A DNA stretch of 64,000 bases from NCBI RefSeq assembly GCF_965644225.1, contig NZ_CBFFRJ010000007.1, positions 5,338-69,337 of the forward strand. The letters are read 5' to 3'. A model generated the notes under the pieces. It saw only the letters and a list, made by a program, of their open reading frames with translations. It did not search any database and was not told the DNA's origin. Within the stretch, counting starts at the first letter, position 1; every line of letters starts with the position of its first letter. The DNA is from CBFFRJ01 sp965644225 (GTDB lineage: Bacteria > Pseudomonadota > Gammaproteobacteria > Enterobacterales > Enterobacteriaceae). A program made the translations under genes and the position numbers. Below, piece by piece: positions 8,600 through 16,997 of this stretch.

Positions 8600-8619
8600 G
8601 GCACATCTTTCGATGCGCC
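8600..8619 (-). terminator. hupB terminator
   Basis: Canonical intrinsic terminator on the minus strand: 8-bp stem GGCGCATC / GATGTGCC closed by a GAAA tetraloop and followed by seven T (complement of 8593-8599). Confidence 0.92.
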
Positions 8620-8653
8620 CTTGTTCTTTTTCACTTTCCGCAACGGAAAATGA

Positions 8654-8926
8654 TCAGTTTACCGCGTCTTTCAGTGCCTTGCCTGCGCGGAAGCCAGGAA
8701 CTTTAGCTGCGGCGATGGTGATCTCTTTGCCAGTCTGAGGGTTGCGACCTGTACGCGCAGCACGCTCTTTAACAGCGAAGGTACCAAAACCTACCAGCGC
8801 TACGTCGTCCCCGGCTTGCAGAGATTCAGTAACCGAAGCAATTAAAGCATCTAACGCACGTCCAGCTGCCGCTTTAGAGATATCGGCCCCTGCGGCAATC
8901 TTGTCTATCAGTTGAGATTTATTCAC
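8654..8926 (-). CDS. hupB: HU-beta, nucleoid protein
   Basis: The beta subunit of HU, a histone-like dimer that bends and compacts DNA. A GTG start at 8924-8926 gives 90 residues, the E. coli length, beginning V-N-K-S-Q-L-I-D; the DNA-binding arm contains the family signature GFGTFAVKERAARTGRNPQT. A longer ATG-started frame would add 12 residues absent from the family. Lies between lon and ppiD as in E. coli, with its own strong terminator. Confidence 0.97.
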   Translation of the reverse strand: MNKSQLIDKIAAGADISKAAAGRALDALIASVTESLQAGDDVALVGFGTFAVKERAARTGRNPQTGKEITIAAAKVPGFRAGKALKDAVN

Positions 8927-9071
8927 TCTTCTCTTCCTCTCTTTATAATTTATATCGCACATGCATCCTTCACAGTGCGACCGCGCAGCAGTTATATCAG
9001 GCCTGTCATGCCCTTACAACACCCGTTGTTGATGGATAACACACCAGCAATCTAAATTAGCTATACAAAAA

Positions 9072-9105
9072 AAGGCTGGCAAGTAAGAAATGCCTTATCA
9101 GCCTT
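9072..9105 (-). terminator. lon terminator
   Basis: Imperfect hairpin with 7-bp outer arms AAGGCTG / CAGCCTT and inner GGCA/TGCC pairing, followed on the minus strand by a run of seven T; it lies ~30 bases past the lon stop. Confidence 0.8.
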
Positions 9106-9135
9106 GTTTTTATCAGCGCTCTTTGCGCGGGGTCA

Positions 9136-11490
9136 CTATTTTGCCGTTACAACCTGCATCCCAAAGGGTTCATTCTGCAGTGCAAGTGCCAGAACTTCGT
9201 CGATGCGCTTCACCGGATGAATATCCAGGTCAGCGATAACGTTATCCGGAATTTCCTCAAGATCGCGTTTGTTCTCAAAAGGAATCAGCACAGTTTTGAT
9301 ACCACCGCGGTGCGCCGCCAGTAATTTCTCTTTCAGACCGCCAATCGGCAGCACCTGACCACGCAGGGTAATTTCACCCGTCATGGCAACATCGGCGCGA
9401 ACCGGGTTACCGGTCAGACAAGAAACCAGCGCGGTGCACATGGCAATACCGGCACTTGGGCCATCTTTTGGTGTGGCGCCTTCCGGCACATGCACGTGAA
9501 TATCGCGTTTCTCGTAGAAATCGCCGTTAATCCCCAGCTTCTCAGCGCGGGCACGCACGACGGTCAGCGCCGCCTGGATAGATTCCTGCATCACCTCACC
9601 CAGCGAGCCGGTGTAGGTCAGCTTGCCTTTACCCGGCACACAGGCGGTTTCGATGGTCAGCAGATCGCCGCCCACTTCAGTCCAGGCGAGGCCAGTAACC
9701 TGACCCACGCGGTTTTCATCATCCGCACGGCCATAGTCAAAGCGCTGAACACCTAAGTAGTCATGCAGGTTATCGCCGTTGATCTCAATGTGTTTGAGGG
9801 ACGGATCCAACAGCAGCTGTTTTACCGCCTTACGGCACAGTTTGGAGATTTCGCGCTCAAGGCTACGTACCCCCGCTTCACGAGTGTAATAACGAATGAT
9901 GCCAACGATAGCGCTGTCATCAACCGTAAGTTCACCTTTTTTCAGCGCGTTACGTTCAATCTGTTTCGACAGCAGGTGCTGTCTGGCGATATTCAGTTTT
10001 TCGTCTTCGGTGTAGCCGGACAGACGAATCACTTCCATACGATCCAGCAATGGCGCCGGAATATTCATGGAGTTCGAGGTGGCGACAAACATCACGTCAC
10101 TCAGATCGTAATCCACTTCCAGGTAGTGATCGCTGAAGGCGACGTTCTGTTCCGGATCCAGTACTTCTAACAGTGCGGATGCCGGATCGCCACGCATATC
10201 CGAAGACATTTTGTCGATCTCATCGAGCAGGAACAGCGGGTTTTTAACGCCCACTTTGGCCATTTTCTGGATCAGTTTGCCCGGCATAGAGCCAATATAG
10301 GTACGACGGTGACCGCGAATTTCCGCTTCATCACGTACGCCGCCTAACGCCATACGAATATATTTACGTCCGGTGGCTTTGGCGATGGACTGACCCAGAG
10401 AGGTTTTACCTACCCCCGGCGGTCCTACCAGGCACAGGATTGGCCCTTTGAGCTTGTTCACACGGCTCTGCACCGCGAGATACTCAAGAATGCGGTCTTT
10501 CACGCGTTCCAGACCATAGTGGTCGGTATCGAGGATCTCCTGAGCCTGACGCAGGTCCTTTTTGACCTTACTACGGGCATTCCAGGGAACCTGAACCATC
10601 CACTCAATATAACCACGCACGACGGTTGCTTCCGCAGACATCGGCGACATCATTTTGAGTTTTTGCAGCTCGGCTTCGGCTTTCTCTTTTGCCTCTTTTG
10701 GCATTTTCGCCGCGTCGATTTTGCGTTTCAGCGCTTCGTTTTCGTCCGGCGCGTCATCCATCTCGCCAAGCTCTTTCTGAATAGCCTTCATCTGCTCATT
10801 CAGATAGTACTCACGCTGAGATTTTTCCATCTGCTTTTTGACGCGGTTACGAATACGTTTTTCAACCTGCAGCAGGTCGATTTCGGATTCCATCATCGCC
10901 ATCAGATATTCCAGACGTTCGTTAACGTCGGACATCTCAAGAACGGACTGCTTGTCAGCAAGCTTCAGAGGCATGTGCGCAGCAATGGTATCCGCCAGAC
11001 GGGCAGGATCATCAATGCTGTTCAGCGACGTCAGCACTTCCGGTGGGATTTTTTTGTTGAGCTTGATATAGCCTTCAAACTGGCTAATCGCGGTGCGTAC
11101 CAGCACCTCCTGCTCACGCTCATCAATGGCCGGAGAATCAAGATACTCAGCTTTCGCCGAGAAATGTTCGCCATCATCTGATAAAGCGGTAATACGCGCG
11201 CGCTGCAAGCCCTCGACCAGCACTTTGACGGTGCCGTCCGGTAATTTCAGCATTTGCAGGATAGAGGCCACGGTCCCGACGGTGAAAAGATCATTTACAC
11301 CCGGCTCATCTGTTGAGGCTTCTTTCTGGGCGACCAGCATGATTTTTTTATCATGGTCCATGGCCGCTTCCAGACAACGGATAGATTTTTCCCGCCCGAC
11401 AAACAAGGGTATGACCATGTGCGGATAAACCACCACATCGCGCAACGGCAATACGGGGATTTCAATGCGTTCAGAACGCTCAGGATTCAT
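9136..11490 (-). CDS. lon: Lon, ATP-dependent protease
   Basis: Cytoplasmic AAA+ serine protease that degrades misfolded proteins and regulators such as SulA and RcsA. The ATG at 11488-11490 gives 784 residues, exactly the E. coli length. The order is an N-terminal substrate domain (1-~300), the AAA+ module with Walker A GPPGVGKT (356-363) and Walker B LFLLDEID, and the C-terminal protease domain with catalytic serine S679 in KDGPSAG and lysine K722. A heat-shock (sigma-32) promoter lies upstream at 11571-11600. The gene follows clpX and precedes hupB. Confidence 0.98.
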   Translation of the reverse strand: MNPERSERIEIPVLPLRDVVVYPHMVIPLFVGREKSIRCLEAAMDHDKKIMLVAQKEASTDEPGVNDLFTVGTVASILQMLKLPDGTVKVLVEGLQRARITALSDDGEHFSAKAEYLDSPAIDEREQEVLVRTAISQFEGYIKLNKKIPPEVLTSLNSIDDPARLADTIAAHMPLKLADKQSVLEMSDVNERLEYLMAMMESEIDLLQVEKRIRNRVKKQMEKSQREYYLNEQMKAIQKELGEMDDAPDENEALKRKIDAAKMPKEAKEKAEAELQKLKMMSPMSAEATVVRGYIEWMVQVPWNARSKVKKDLRQAQEILDTDHYGLERVKDRILEYLAVQSRVNKLKGPILCLVGPPGVGKTSLGQSIAKATGRKYIRMALGGVRDEAEIRGHRRTYIGSMPGKLIQKMAKVGVKNPLFLLDEIDKMSSDMRGDPASALLEVLDPEQNVAFSDHYLEVDYDLSDVMFVATSNSMNIPAPLLDRMEVIRLSGYTEDEKLNIARQHLLSKQIERNALKKGELTVDDSAIVGIIRYYTREAGVRSLEREISKLCRKAVKQLLLDPSLKHIEINGDNLHDYLGVQRFDYGRADDENRVGQVTGLAWTEVGGDLLTIETACVPGKGKLTYTGSLGEVMQESIQAALTVVRARAEKLGINGDFYEKRDIHVHVPEGATPKDGPSAGIAMCTALVSCLTGNPVRADVAMTGEITLRGQVLPIGGLKEKLLAAHRGGIKTVLIPFENKRDLEEIPDNVIADLDIHPVKRIDEVLALALQNEPFGMQVVTAK

Positions 11491-11570
11491 AGAGCTCTCT
11501 CTTAGTTTAATGTCCGCCAGGTAATCCGGTGACGTGACTGTGCAACACGCACCGTTAACATGTAAACCAG

Positions 11571-11603
11571 TATATGGGGATGTTTCCCACACATTCAACG
11601 CCG
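11571..11603 (-). promoter_or_regulatory. Sigma-32 heat-shock promoter of lon
   Basis: On the minus strand a GGCGTTGAATG element is followed after ~14 bases by CCCCATATA (complement of 11571-11579). Both match sigma-32 -35 and -10 consensus and the known E. coli lon promoter. It starts ~80 bases before the lon ATG. Confidence 0.88.
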
Positions 11604-11618
11604 TGTTTAAGGAAAAAT

Positions 11619-11645
11619 AAAAGGGGAGATAAAATCCCCCCTTTA
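11619..11645 (-). terminator. clpX terminator
   Basis: Stem AAAGGGG / CCCCTTT with an 11-base loop, followed on the minus strand by a T-rich tail; located 30-55 bases beyond the clpX stop. Confidence 0.8.
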
Positions 11646-11673
11646 TTTTTAACTGACTGTATGAATTGATGAA

Positions 11674-12948
11674 TTATTCACCAGAAGCTTGTTGTGCTTC
11701 GGGCTTGCCGTAAATCAGAAGCGGTTTACTTTGACCACCGATGACAGATTCATCGATGACCACTTTTTCAACTTCGTCCATAGACGGTAAGTCATACATG
11801 GTATCGAGCAATGCTGCTTCAACAATGGAACGTAAACCACGGGCGCCGGTTTTACGCACCATCGCTTTTTTGGCAATCGCCGTCAGGGCTTCGTCACGGA
11901 ATTCCAAATCCACACCTTCGAGATTAAACAGTGCCTGATACTGCTTGGTCAGGGCGTTTTTCGGCTCTTTCAGGATCTGAATTAATGCTTCTTCGCTCAG
12001 CTCATTCAGCGTTGCGACAACCGGCAGACGGCCAATGAATTCCGGGATCAGACCAAATTTGATCAGATCTTCCGGCTCCACCTGCGACAACAGCTGGCCT
12101 TCGTTCGGTTTTTCAGCAGTCGATTTCACCGTCGCGCCAAAACCGATACCCGATCCAGTCTCTACGCGGTGGGAAATCACTTTATCCAGCCCGGCGAAAG
12201 CGCCACCGCAGATGAACAGGATCTTCGACGTATCCACCTGCAAAAACTCCTGCTGCGGATGCTTACGACCACCCTGCGGCGGTACTGCCGCCACGGTACC
12301 TTCGATCAATTTCAGCAACGCCTGCTGTACGCCTTCACCAGAGACGTCACGGGTAATGGACGGATTGTCAGATTTACGGGAAATCTTGTCGATTTCATCG
12401 ATATAGACAATACCGCGCTGCGCCTTTTGTACGTCGTAATCGCACTTCTGCAACAGCTTCTGAATGATGTTTTCAACATCTTCGCCCACATAACCCGCTT
12501 CGGTCAGGGTTGTCGCATCCGCCATGGTAAAAGGCACATCCAGCAGACGCGCCAGCGTTTCCGCAAGCAGCGTTTTACCTGAACCGGTTGGGCCAATCAG
12601 CAGGATGTTACTTTTGCCCAGTTCGATACCATTGCTGGTATCGCCATTGCGCAGACGTTTGTAGTGGTTGTATACCGCCACCGCCAGCACTTTTTTCGCC
12701 TGTTCCTGGCCGATAACATAATCGTCAAGGTGGTGGCGAATTTCGTGGGGCGTTGGCAATGCACTGCGCTCGCGATGCGGCGCAACTTCTTTAATCTCTT
12801 CGCGAATAATGTCGTTACACAAATCAACACATTCGTCGCAGATATACACGGACGGTCCGGCAATCAGTTTGCGCACTTCATGCTGGCTTTTGCCACAAAA
12901 AGAGCAGTACAACAGTTTGCCTGAACTGTCTTTGCGTTTATCTGTCAT
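11674..12948 (-). CDS. clpX: ClpX, unfoldase subunit of ClpXP
   Basis: Hexameric AAA+ unfoldase that recognises tagged substrates (for example ssrA) and feeds them into ClpP. 424 residues as in E. coli. The N-terminal zinc-binding domain has C15, C18, C37 and C40; Walker A GPTGSGKT is at 119-126; Walker B VYIDEIDK follows; the IGF loop that docks on ClpP is visible as IGFGATV. It lies 127 bases downstream of clpP, the usual operon, and has its own terminator before lon. Confidence 0.98.
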   Translation of the reverse strand: MTDKRKDSSGKLLYCSFCGKSQHEVRKLIAGPSVYICDECVDLCNDIIREEIKEVAPHRERSALPTPHEIRHHLDDYVIGQEQAKKVLAVAVYNHYKRLRNGDTSNGIELGKSNILLIGPTGSGKTLLAETLARLLDVPFTMADATTLTEAGYVGEDVENIIQKLLQKCDYDVQKAQRGIVYIDEIDKISRKSDNPSITRDVSGEGVQQALLKLIEGTVAAVPPQGGRKHPQQEFLQVDTSKILFICGGAFAGLDKVISHRVETGSGIGFGATVKSTAEKPNEGQLLSQVEPEDLIKFGLIPEFIGRLPVVATLNELSEEALIQILKEPKNALTKQYQALFNLEGVDLEFRDEALTAIAKKAMVRKTGARGLRSIVEAALLDTMYDLPSMDEVEKVVIDESVIGGQSKPLLIYGKPEAQQASGE

Positions 12949-13075
12949 GAGTCAAAACCTCTTTTCTGTTCTTTTGTGCCGCACATGACGACGCAAATGC
13001 CATTCCAGGCGCAAAACGCTTTTGAAGCGTTTTGCCGCTCTCATTTAGTATAGCGATACACCTGCTGCCTGGGCA

Positions 13076-13699
13076 TTAATTACGATGGGTCAAAATTGAA
13101 TCGACCAGCCCGTATTCAACGGCTTCGTTTGCATTCAGGAAGCGGTCACGTTCGGTGTCGCGTTCAATCTGTTCTAATGATTGACCCGTATGGTGCGCCA
13201 TGAGTTCATTCATGCGCCCTTTTACTTTCAGGATTTCGCGGGCGTGGATCTCAATATCTGTTGCCTGACCCTGATAGCCACCCAGCGGCTGGTGAATCAT
13301 CACGCGTGAATTTGGCAGGCAGAAACGCTTGCCTTTCGCCCCGGCCGTCAGCAGGAATGCGCCCATAGACGCCGCCTGGCCCATACAAATGGTGCTAACG
13401 TCAGGCTTAATAAATTGCATGGTGTCATAAATCGACATCCCGGCAGTGATCACCCCACCAGGAGAGTTAATGTACAGGTAGATATCTTTTTCCGGGTTTT
13501 CTGCTTCCAGAAACAGCATCTGCGCGACAATCAGGTTAGCCATGTGATCTTCGACCTGACCAGTCATGAAAATGACACGTTCCTTGAGAAGACGGGAGTA
13601 GATATCGAAGGAGCGCTCACCGCGTGAAGTCTGCTCAATAACCATTGGCACCAGAGCCATATGGGGTGCAAAGGAATCTCGTTCGCCGCTGTATGACAT
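13076..13699 (-). CDS. clpP: ClpP, ATP-dependent Clp protease proteolytic subunit
   Basis: Self-compartmentalised serine protease, tetradecamer, partner of ClpX and ClpA. 207 residues including the 14-residue propeptide ending at M14. Catalytic S111 (GQAASMGAF) and H136 (RVMIHQP) are present in precursor numbering, with the aspartate near residue 185. It follows tig with a 416-base gap that carries an ERIC element and a terminator, and precedes clpX. Confidence 0.98.
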   Translation of the reverse strand: MSYSGERDSFAPHMALVPMVIEQTSRGERSFDIYSRLLKERVIFMTGQVEDHMANLIVAQMLFLEAENPEKDIYLYINSPGGVITAGMSIYDTMQFIKPDVSTICMGQAASMGAFLLTAGAKGKRFCLPNSRVMIHQPLGGYQGQATDIEIHAREILKVKGRMNELMAHHTGQSLEQIERDTERDRFLNANEAVEYGLVDSILTHRN

Positions 13700-13932
13700 T
13701 TCCGTCTCCTGGATATAAAAATAAATAACCTGCTGTACTGTACTGATTGTACTTGAGCGCGCCAGGTCTGACTACGACCCGCACGCGGACGGATTATCAG
13801 CCAGAGTGTTTGCCGTCACGTACCCTAGATGGGGATGACTACACCTTAATTCAAGCATAACAACCTTTTGCTGTTACGCTAACACTGAAACATCCTTTTA
13901 GCACACATCTGATAACGCTAATGCGATAAAAA

Positions 13933-13960
13933 AAGCCCGCCACCTTAAGGTGACGGGCTT
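13933..13960 (-). terminator. tig terminator (bidirectional)
   Basis: Long hairpin AAGCCCG-CACCTT / AAGGTG-CGGGCTT with one mismatched pair, flanked by A7 on the left and T5 on the right, so it can act on both strands. On the minus strand it ends the tig transcript after the ERIC element. Confidence 0.85.
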
Positions 13961-13973
13961 TTTGTTTACTCTT

Positions 13974-14100
13974 TATACCCGTCATACTTCAACTCGCCTG
14001 CGCGTTGGCTTTCCTCACTCACCCCAGTCACTTACTTCAGTAAGCTCCTGGGGATTCGCTGCGTTGCCGCCTTCATGCAACTTGAAATATTTTGGGTATA
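13974..14100. repeat. ERIC (IRU) repeat, 127 bp
   Basis: Exactly 127 bases, bounded by the terminal inverted repeat TATACCC / GGGTATA, with the diagnostic core motifs ACCCCAGTCACTTACTT and TAAGCTCCTGGGGATTC of enterobacterial repetitive intergenic consensus elements. It lies directly downstream of tig and would be transcribed as a long hairpin in the tig mRNA 3' end. Confidence 0.95.
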
Positions 14101-14115
14101 TGCAGGACGAGTAAA

Positions 14116-15414
14116 TTAAGCCTGCTGGTTCATCAGTTCCTGGAAGCTGGTTGCTTTCTCAGTCACTTTCGCCTGGGCCAGTACGGCTTCAACCGCTTGT
14201 TCTTCCAGAGCAACATTACGCATGTTGTCGGTCAGCTCTTTGTTTTTGCTGTAGAACTCGATAACTTCAGTCGGATCTTCGTAGGCAGATGCCATCTCTT
14301 CGATCAGACCTTTAACGCGTTCTTCGTCAGCTTTCAGCTCGTTGGTGCGAATCACTTCGCCCAGCAGCAGGCCAACAACAACACGGCGTTTAGCTTGTTC
14401 TTCAAACAATTCACGCGGCAGTTCCAGCGCTTGTTTCTCGTTACCACCAAAGCGCTGAGCAGCCTGACGACGCAGAACGTCGATTTCGCTGTCGATCAGT
14501 GCAGCCGGGATCTCGATATCATTCGCTTTCACCAGACCGTCGATAGCCTGAGACTTGATACGGTTACGTACCGCGCCTTTCAGCTCGCGCTCCATGTTTT
14601 TACGCACTTCGCCACGCAGGCCAGCCAGAGAACCATCTTCAACGCCGAAACGTTTGATGAACTCTTCGGTGAATTCCGGCAGTTCGCGCTCTTCAACTTT
14701 TTTCAGGTTGATAACGAACTGGGCTGCTTTACCTTTCAGGTTTTCAGCGTGGTAGTCTTCCGGGAAGGTCACGTCGATGGTGAACTCTTCGCCAGCGCTG
14801 CGGCCTTTGATACCGTCTTCAAAGCCCGGGATCATACGACCCTGGCCCATCGCCAGTACGAAATCAGTCGCTTTGCCGCCTTCGAATTCTTCGCCGTCTA
14901 CAGAGCCGGAGAAGTCAACGGTTACACGGTCTTCAGCGTCAACTGCGCCTTCTTTATCTTTCCAGGTCGCCTGCTGTTTACGCAGGGTGTCCAGCATAGT
15001 GTCGACGTCAGCGTCGTTCACTTCTACAACTGGTTTTTCGACTTCGATAGTGTCCAGGCCTTTCAGCTCAACTTCCGGATACACTTCGAACTCAACGGAA
15101 TAGGTAAAGTCTTCACCCAGTTTGTATTCGCCCGGAACGTAGTTCGGTGCGCCAGCCGGGTTGATTTTTTCCTGAATGATCGCATCAATAAAGTTACGGC
15201 TCATCAGTTCGCCCAGCACGTCCTGGCGAACAGAAGCGCCATAACGCTGAGCAACAACGGTCATCGGTACTTTGCCTTTACGGAACCCGTCGATACGTAC
15301 TTTTTTCGCTACGTTGACCAGTTCGCTCTTAACAGCGGTCTCGATGCTGTCAGCAGCGATAGTAATCGTTACACGGCGCCCAAGGCCCTGAGTGGTTTCA
15401 ACTGAAACTTGCAT
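14116..15414 (-). CDS. tig: Trigger factor, ribosome-bound chaperone and prolyl isomerase
   Basis: 432 residues, the E. coli length. The N-terminal domain carries the ribosome-docking signature GFRKGKVP at 43-50; the FKBP-type isomerase domain spans about 150-245; the C-terminal chaperone arms follow. It binds ribosomal protein L23 at the exit tunnel and shields nascent chains. First gene of the tig-clpP-clpX-lon chaperone/protease block. Confidence 0.98.
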   Translation of the reverse strand: MQVSVETTQGLGRRVTITIAADSIETAVKSELVNVAKKVRIDGFRKGKVPMTVVAQRYGASVRQDVLGELMSRNFIDAIIQEKINPAGAPNYVPGEYKLGEDFTYSVEFEVYPEVELKGLDTIEVEKPVVEVNDADVDTMLDTLRKQQATWKDKEGAVDAEDRVTVDFSGSVDGEEFEGGKATDFVLAMGQGRMIPGFEDGIKGRSAGEEFTIDVTFPEDYHAENLKGKAAQFVINLKKVEERELPEFTEEFIKRFGVEDGSLAGLRGEVRKNMERELKGAVRNRIKSQAIDGLVKANDIEIPAALIDSEIDVLRRQAAQRFGGNEKQALELPRELFEEQAKRRVVVGLLLGEVIRTNELKADEERVKGLIEEMASAYEDPTEVIEFYSKNKELTDNMRNVALEEQAVEAVLAQAKVTEKATSFQELMNQQA

Positions 15415-15757
15415 CTTGTTACCTCAAAAAATCACGGTGCTCGGTCAACTCTTCACTGGAAGCTTTCGTTGGCTTCACATAACCGGGGTGCTTTCTCAAA
15501 TTAGATAAACATTCCCTGTCGCCAGAATCATCCCGAAGACGTTCATATATAAGACGCAGCATTATAGCGGCATCACTTTAGTGAGTCGAGAACGGTAATG
15601 CCGCATTGTTGCGCCATTTTTCACAATTCCGAGGTAATTTTGACCTAAAAATTGCGCTTCTCGCTCAAATCTCAGACAAAACAAAACGGCCCGCAGGCCG
15701 TTTTCACATAATCTGTACGCAACATACTGGAAAAGTTCAGGCAGTTGCAAATGCGTT
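15415..15757. other. tig-bolA intergenic region
   Basis: 343 bases without a convincing gene. It contains the tig promoter region near 15420-15560 and the bolA terminator (15683-15704). The open frames here are short, without ribosome sites. Confidence 0.6.
15683..15704 (-). terminator. bolA terminator
   Basis: Perfect 9-bp stem AAAACGGCC / GGCCGTTTT around a 4-base loop, with a T-rich tail on the minus strand (TTTTGTTTTG); 54 bases after the bolA stop. Confidence 0.85.
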
Positions 15758-16075
15758 TTACGCGATGGTGCCCGCGCCACGACAGGGCGGCGAGGCAAAA
15801 ACGGTATCCTGCAAACCCGCCCACTCCTTAATAGTGTAGGTATGCAGCGCTAAAGCATGGACGGTAGTAGACAATTCTGCCGACAATGTACCGTAAATCA
15901 TGCGATGACGATTCAGAAAACGTTCGCCGCTAAAACGATCGCTTACCAGAACGACTTTAAAATGGCTTTCGGAACCGGCCGGTACATTGTGACGATAGCT
16001 TTCATCAACAACTTCGAGGAACACGGGTTCAAACGCTGCCCTTAATTTATCTTCTATCTGTTCACGTATCATCAT
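15758..16075 (-). CDS. bolA: BolA, stress-induced morphology regulator
   Basis: 105 residues from the ATG at 16073-16075 (MMIREQIEDKLR), the E. coli length, preceded by GAGGAG. BolA-fold protein with the conserved H-x-V-P-A-G-S-E-S-H and RHRMIY motifs; it forms [2Fe-2S] complexes with monothiol glutaredoxin and also binds DNA, promoting biofilm and a round shape in stationary phase. It is divergent from yajG as in E. coli. Confidence 0.96.
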   Translation of the reverse strand: MMIREQIEDKLRAAFEPVFLEVVDESYRHNVPAGSESHFKVVLVSDRFSGERFLNRHRMIYGTLSAELSTTVHALALHTYTIKEWAGLQDTVFASPPCRGAGTIA

Positions 16076-16377
16076 GAAATGACTCCTCTGCAACGCTGAG
16101 ATGCTACCCATCCCTTTAAATGTTAGCCGCTTTTATCCTGTCCATAACAAGAAAACAACAAAAATTTAGCTTTCGTCGTGGATTCTCAGCCAAAGGTATG
16201 AACTGCACGTAAAAGGTCTCATTCGAGACCGTCAATAGTTCAGATAAATCTCGTTAGTGAGCAAGAATTACACAAGACGATGAATTTACATGCGTTGAGG
16301 ACTTCCTCTTGTTGACGGCAATGTTATGATGGCGCAAATTTCCCCTTTTACGTTTACGATCCACTGAGAGCCTGACC
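16076..16377. promoter_or_regulatory. bolA-yajG divergent control region
   Basis: 302 bases. For yajG, an extended -10 element TGT-TATGAT lies at 16322-16330. An inverted repeat GGTCTC-ATTC-GAGACC (16215-16230) sits in the middle and may form a leader hairpin for bolA. The E. coli bolA stationary-phase (gearbox) promoter would lie here, but I do not assign its boxes. Confidence 0.45.
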
Positions 16378-16956
16378 ATGTTAAAAAAATTCCTCCTTCC
16401 TTTGGTCGCAATGTTTATGCTGGCCGGGTGCGCAACGCCGCCAACCACTCTTGATGTCGCGCCAAAAATCACCCTGCCGCAGCAGGATCCGAGCCTGATG
16501 GGCGTAACGGTCAGTATCAATGGCGCCGATCAGCGTCAGGACCAGGCCCTGGCGAAAGTGAACCGTGATAATCAGCTGGTTACCCTGACCGCATCCCGTG
16601 ATCTGCGTTTCCTGTTGCAGGAAGTACTGGAGAAACAAATGGCAGCCCGCGGTTATATGATCGGACCGAACGGTGCAGCTAACCTGCAGATTATTGTTAA
16701 CCAGCTCTTTGCTGACGTATCTGAAGGCAACCTGCGTTACAAAATTTCGACCAAAGCAGATATCGCCATCATTGCCACCGCAGCTAACGGCAACAAGATG
16801 ACCAAAAACTACCGCGCCAGCTACAACGTTGAAGGTGCTTTACAGGCCTCTAATGAGAAAATCGCCAACGCGGTTAACAACGTGCTGACCGATACCATCG
16901 CCGACATGTCCCAGGACACTGCTATCCATCAGTTCATTAAACAGAACGCGCACTAA
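16378..16956 (+). CDS. yajG: YajG, outer-membrane lipoprotein of unknown function
   Basis: 192 residues with a lipoprotein signal peptide: a charged start MLKK, a hydrophobic core and the lipobox L-A-G-C at about residues 16-19. No serine or aspartate inner-membrane retention signal at +2 (alanine), so the outer membrane is expected. The rest matches the YajG family throughout (DUF domain with the motif ASRDLRFLLQEVL). It lies 41 bases upstream of ampG and is probably co-transcribed with it. Function is not established. Confidence 0.94.
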   Translation: MLKKFLLPLVAMFMLAGCATPPTTLDVAPKITLPQQDPSLMGVTVSINGADQRQDQALAKVNRDNQLVTLTASRDLRFLLQEVLEKQMAARGYMIGPNGAANLQIIVNQLFADVSEGNLRYKISTKADIAIIATAANGNKMTKNYRASYNVEGALQASNEKIANAVNNVLTDTIADMSQDTAIHQFIKQNAH

Positions 16957-16997
16957 GTTCTGTTCTCTGGCCCGGCAATCCGGGCCAGTTATCACAC

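Larger units (their letters stand above)
13700..14115. other. clpP-tig intergenic region
   Basis: 416 bases without a gene. From the clpP side it holds the presumed clpP promoter region (13700-13930), a strong bidirectional terminator (13933-13960) and a full ERIC repeat (13974-14100) ending 16 bases from the tig stop. I see no small reading frame with a convincing ribosome site. Confidence 0.8.

Noticed and set aside
11491..11673. A small RNA (SraA-like) between lon and clpX
   Set aside because: Only the clpX terminator and the lon sigma-32 promoter can be supported by sight; I could not identify an independent promoter and conserved RNA.
14092..15405. A 437-codon open frame on the plus strand opposite tig
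   Set aside because: Antisense shadow of trigger factor; phenylalanine-rich translation without any known motif.
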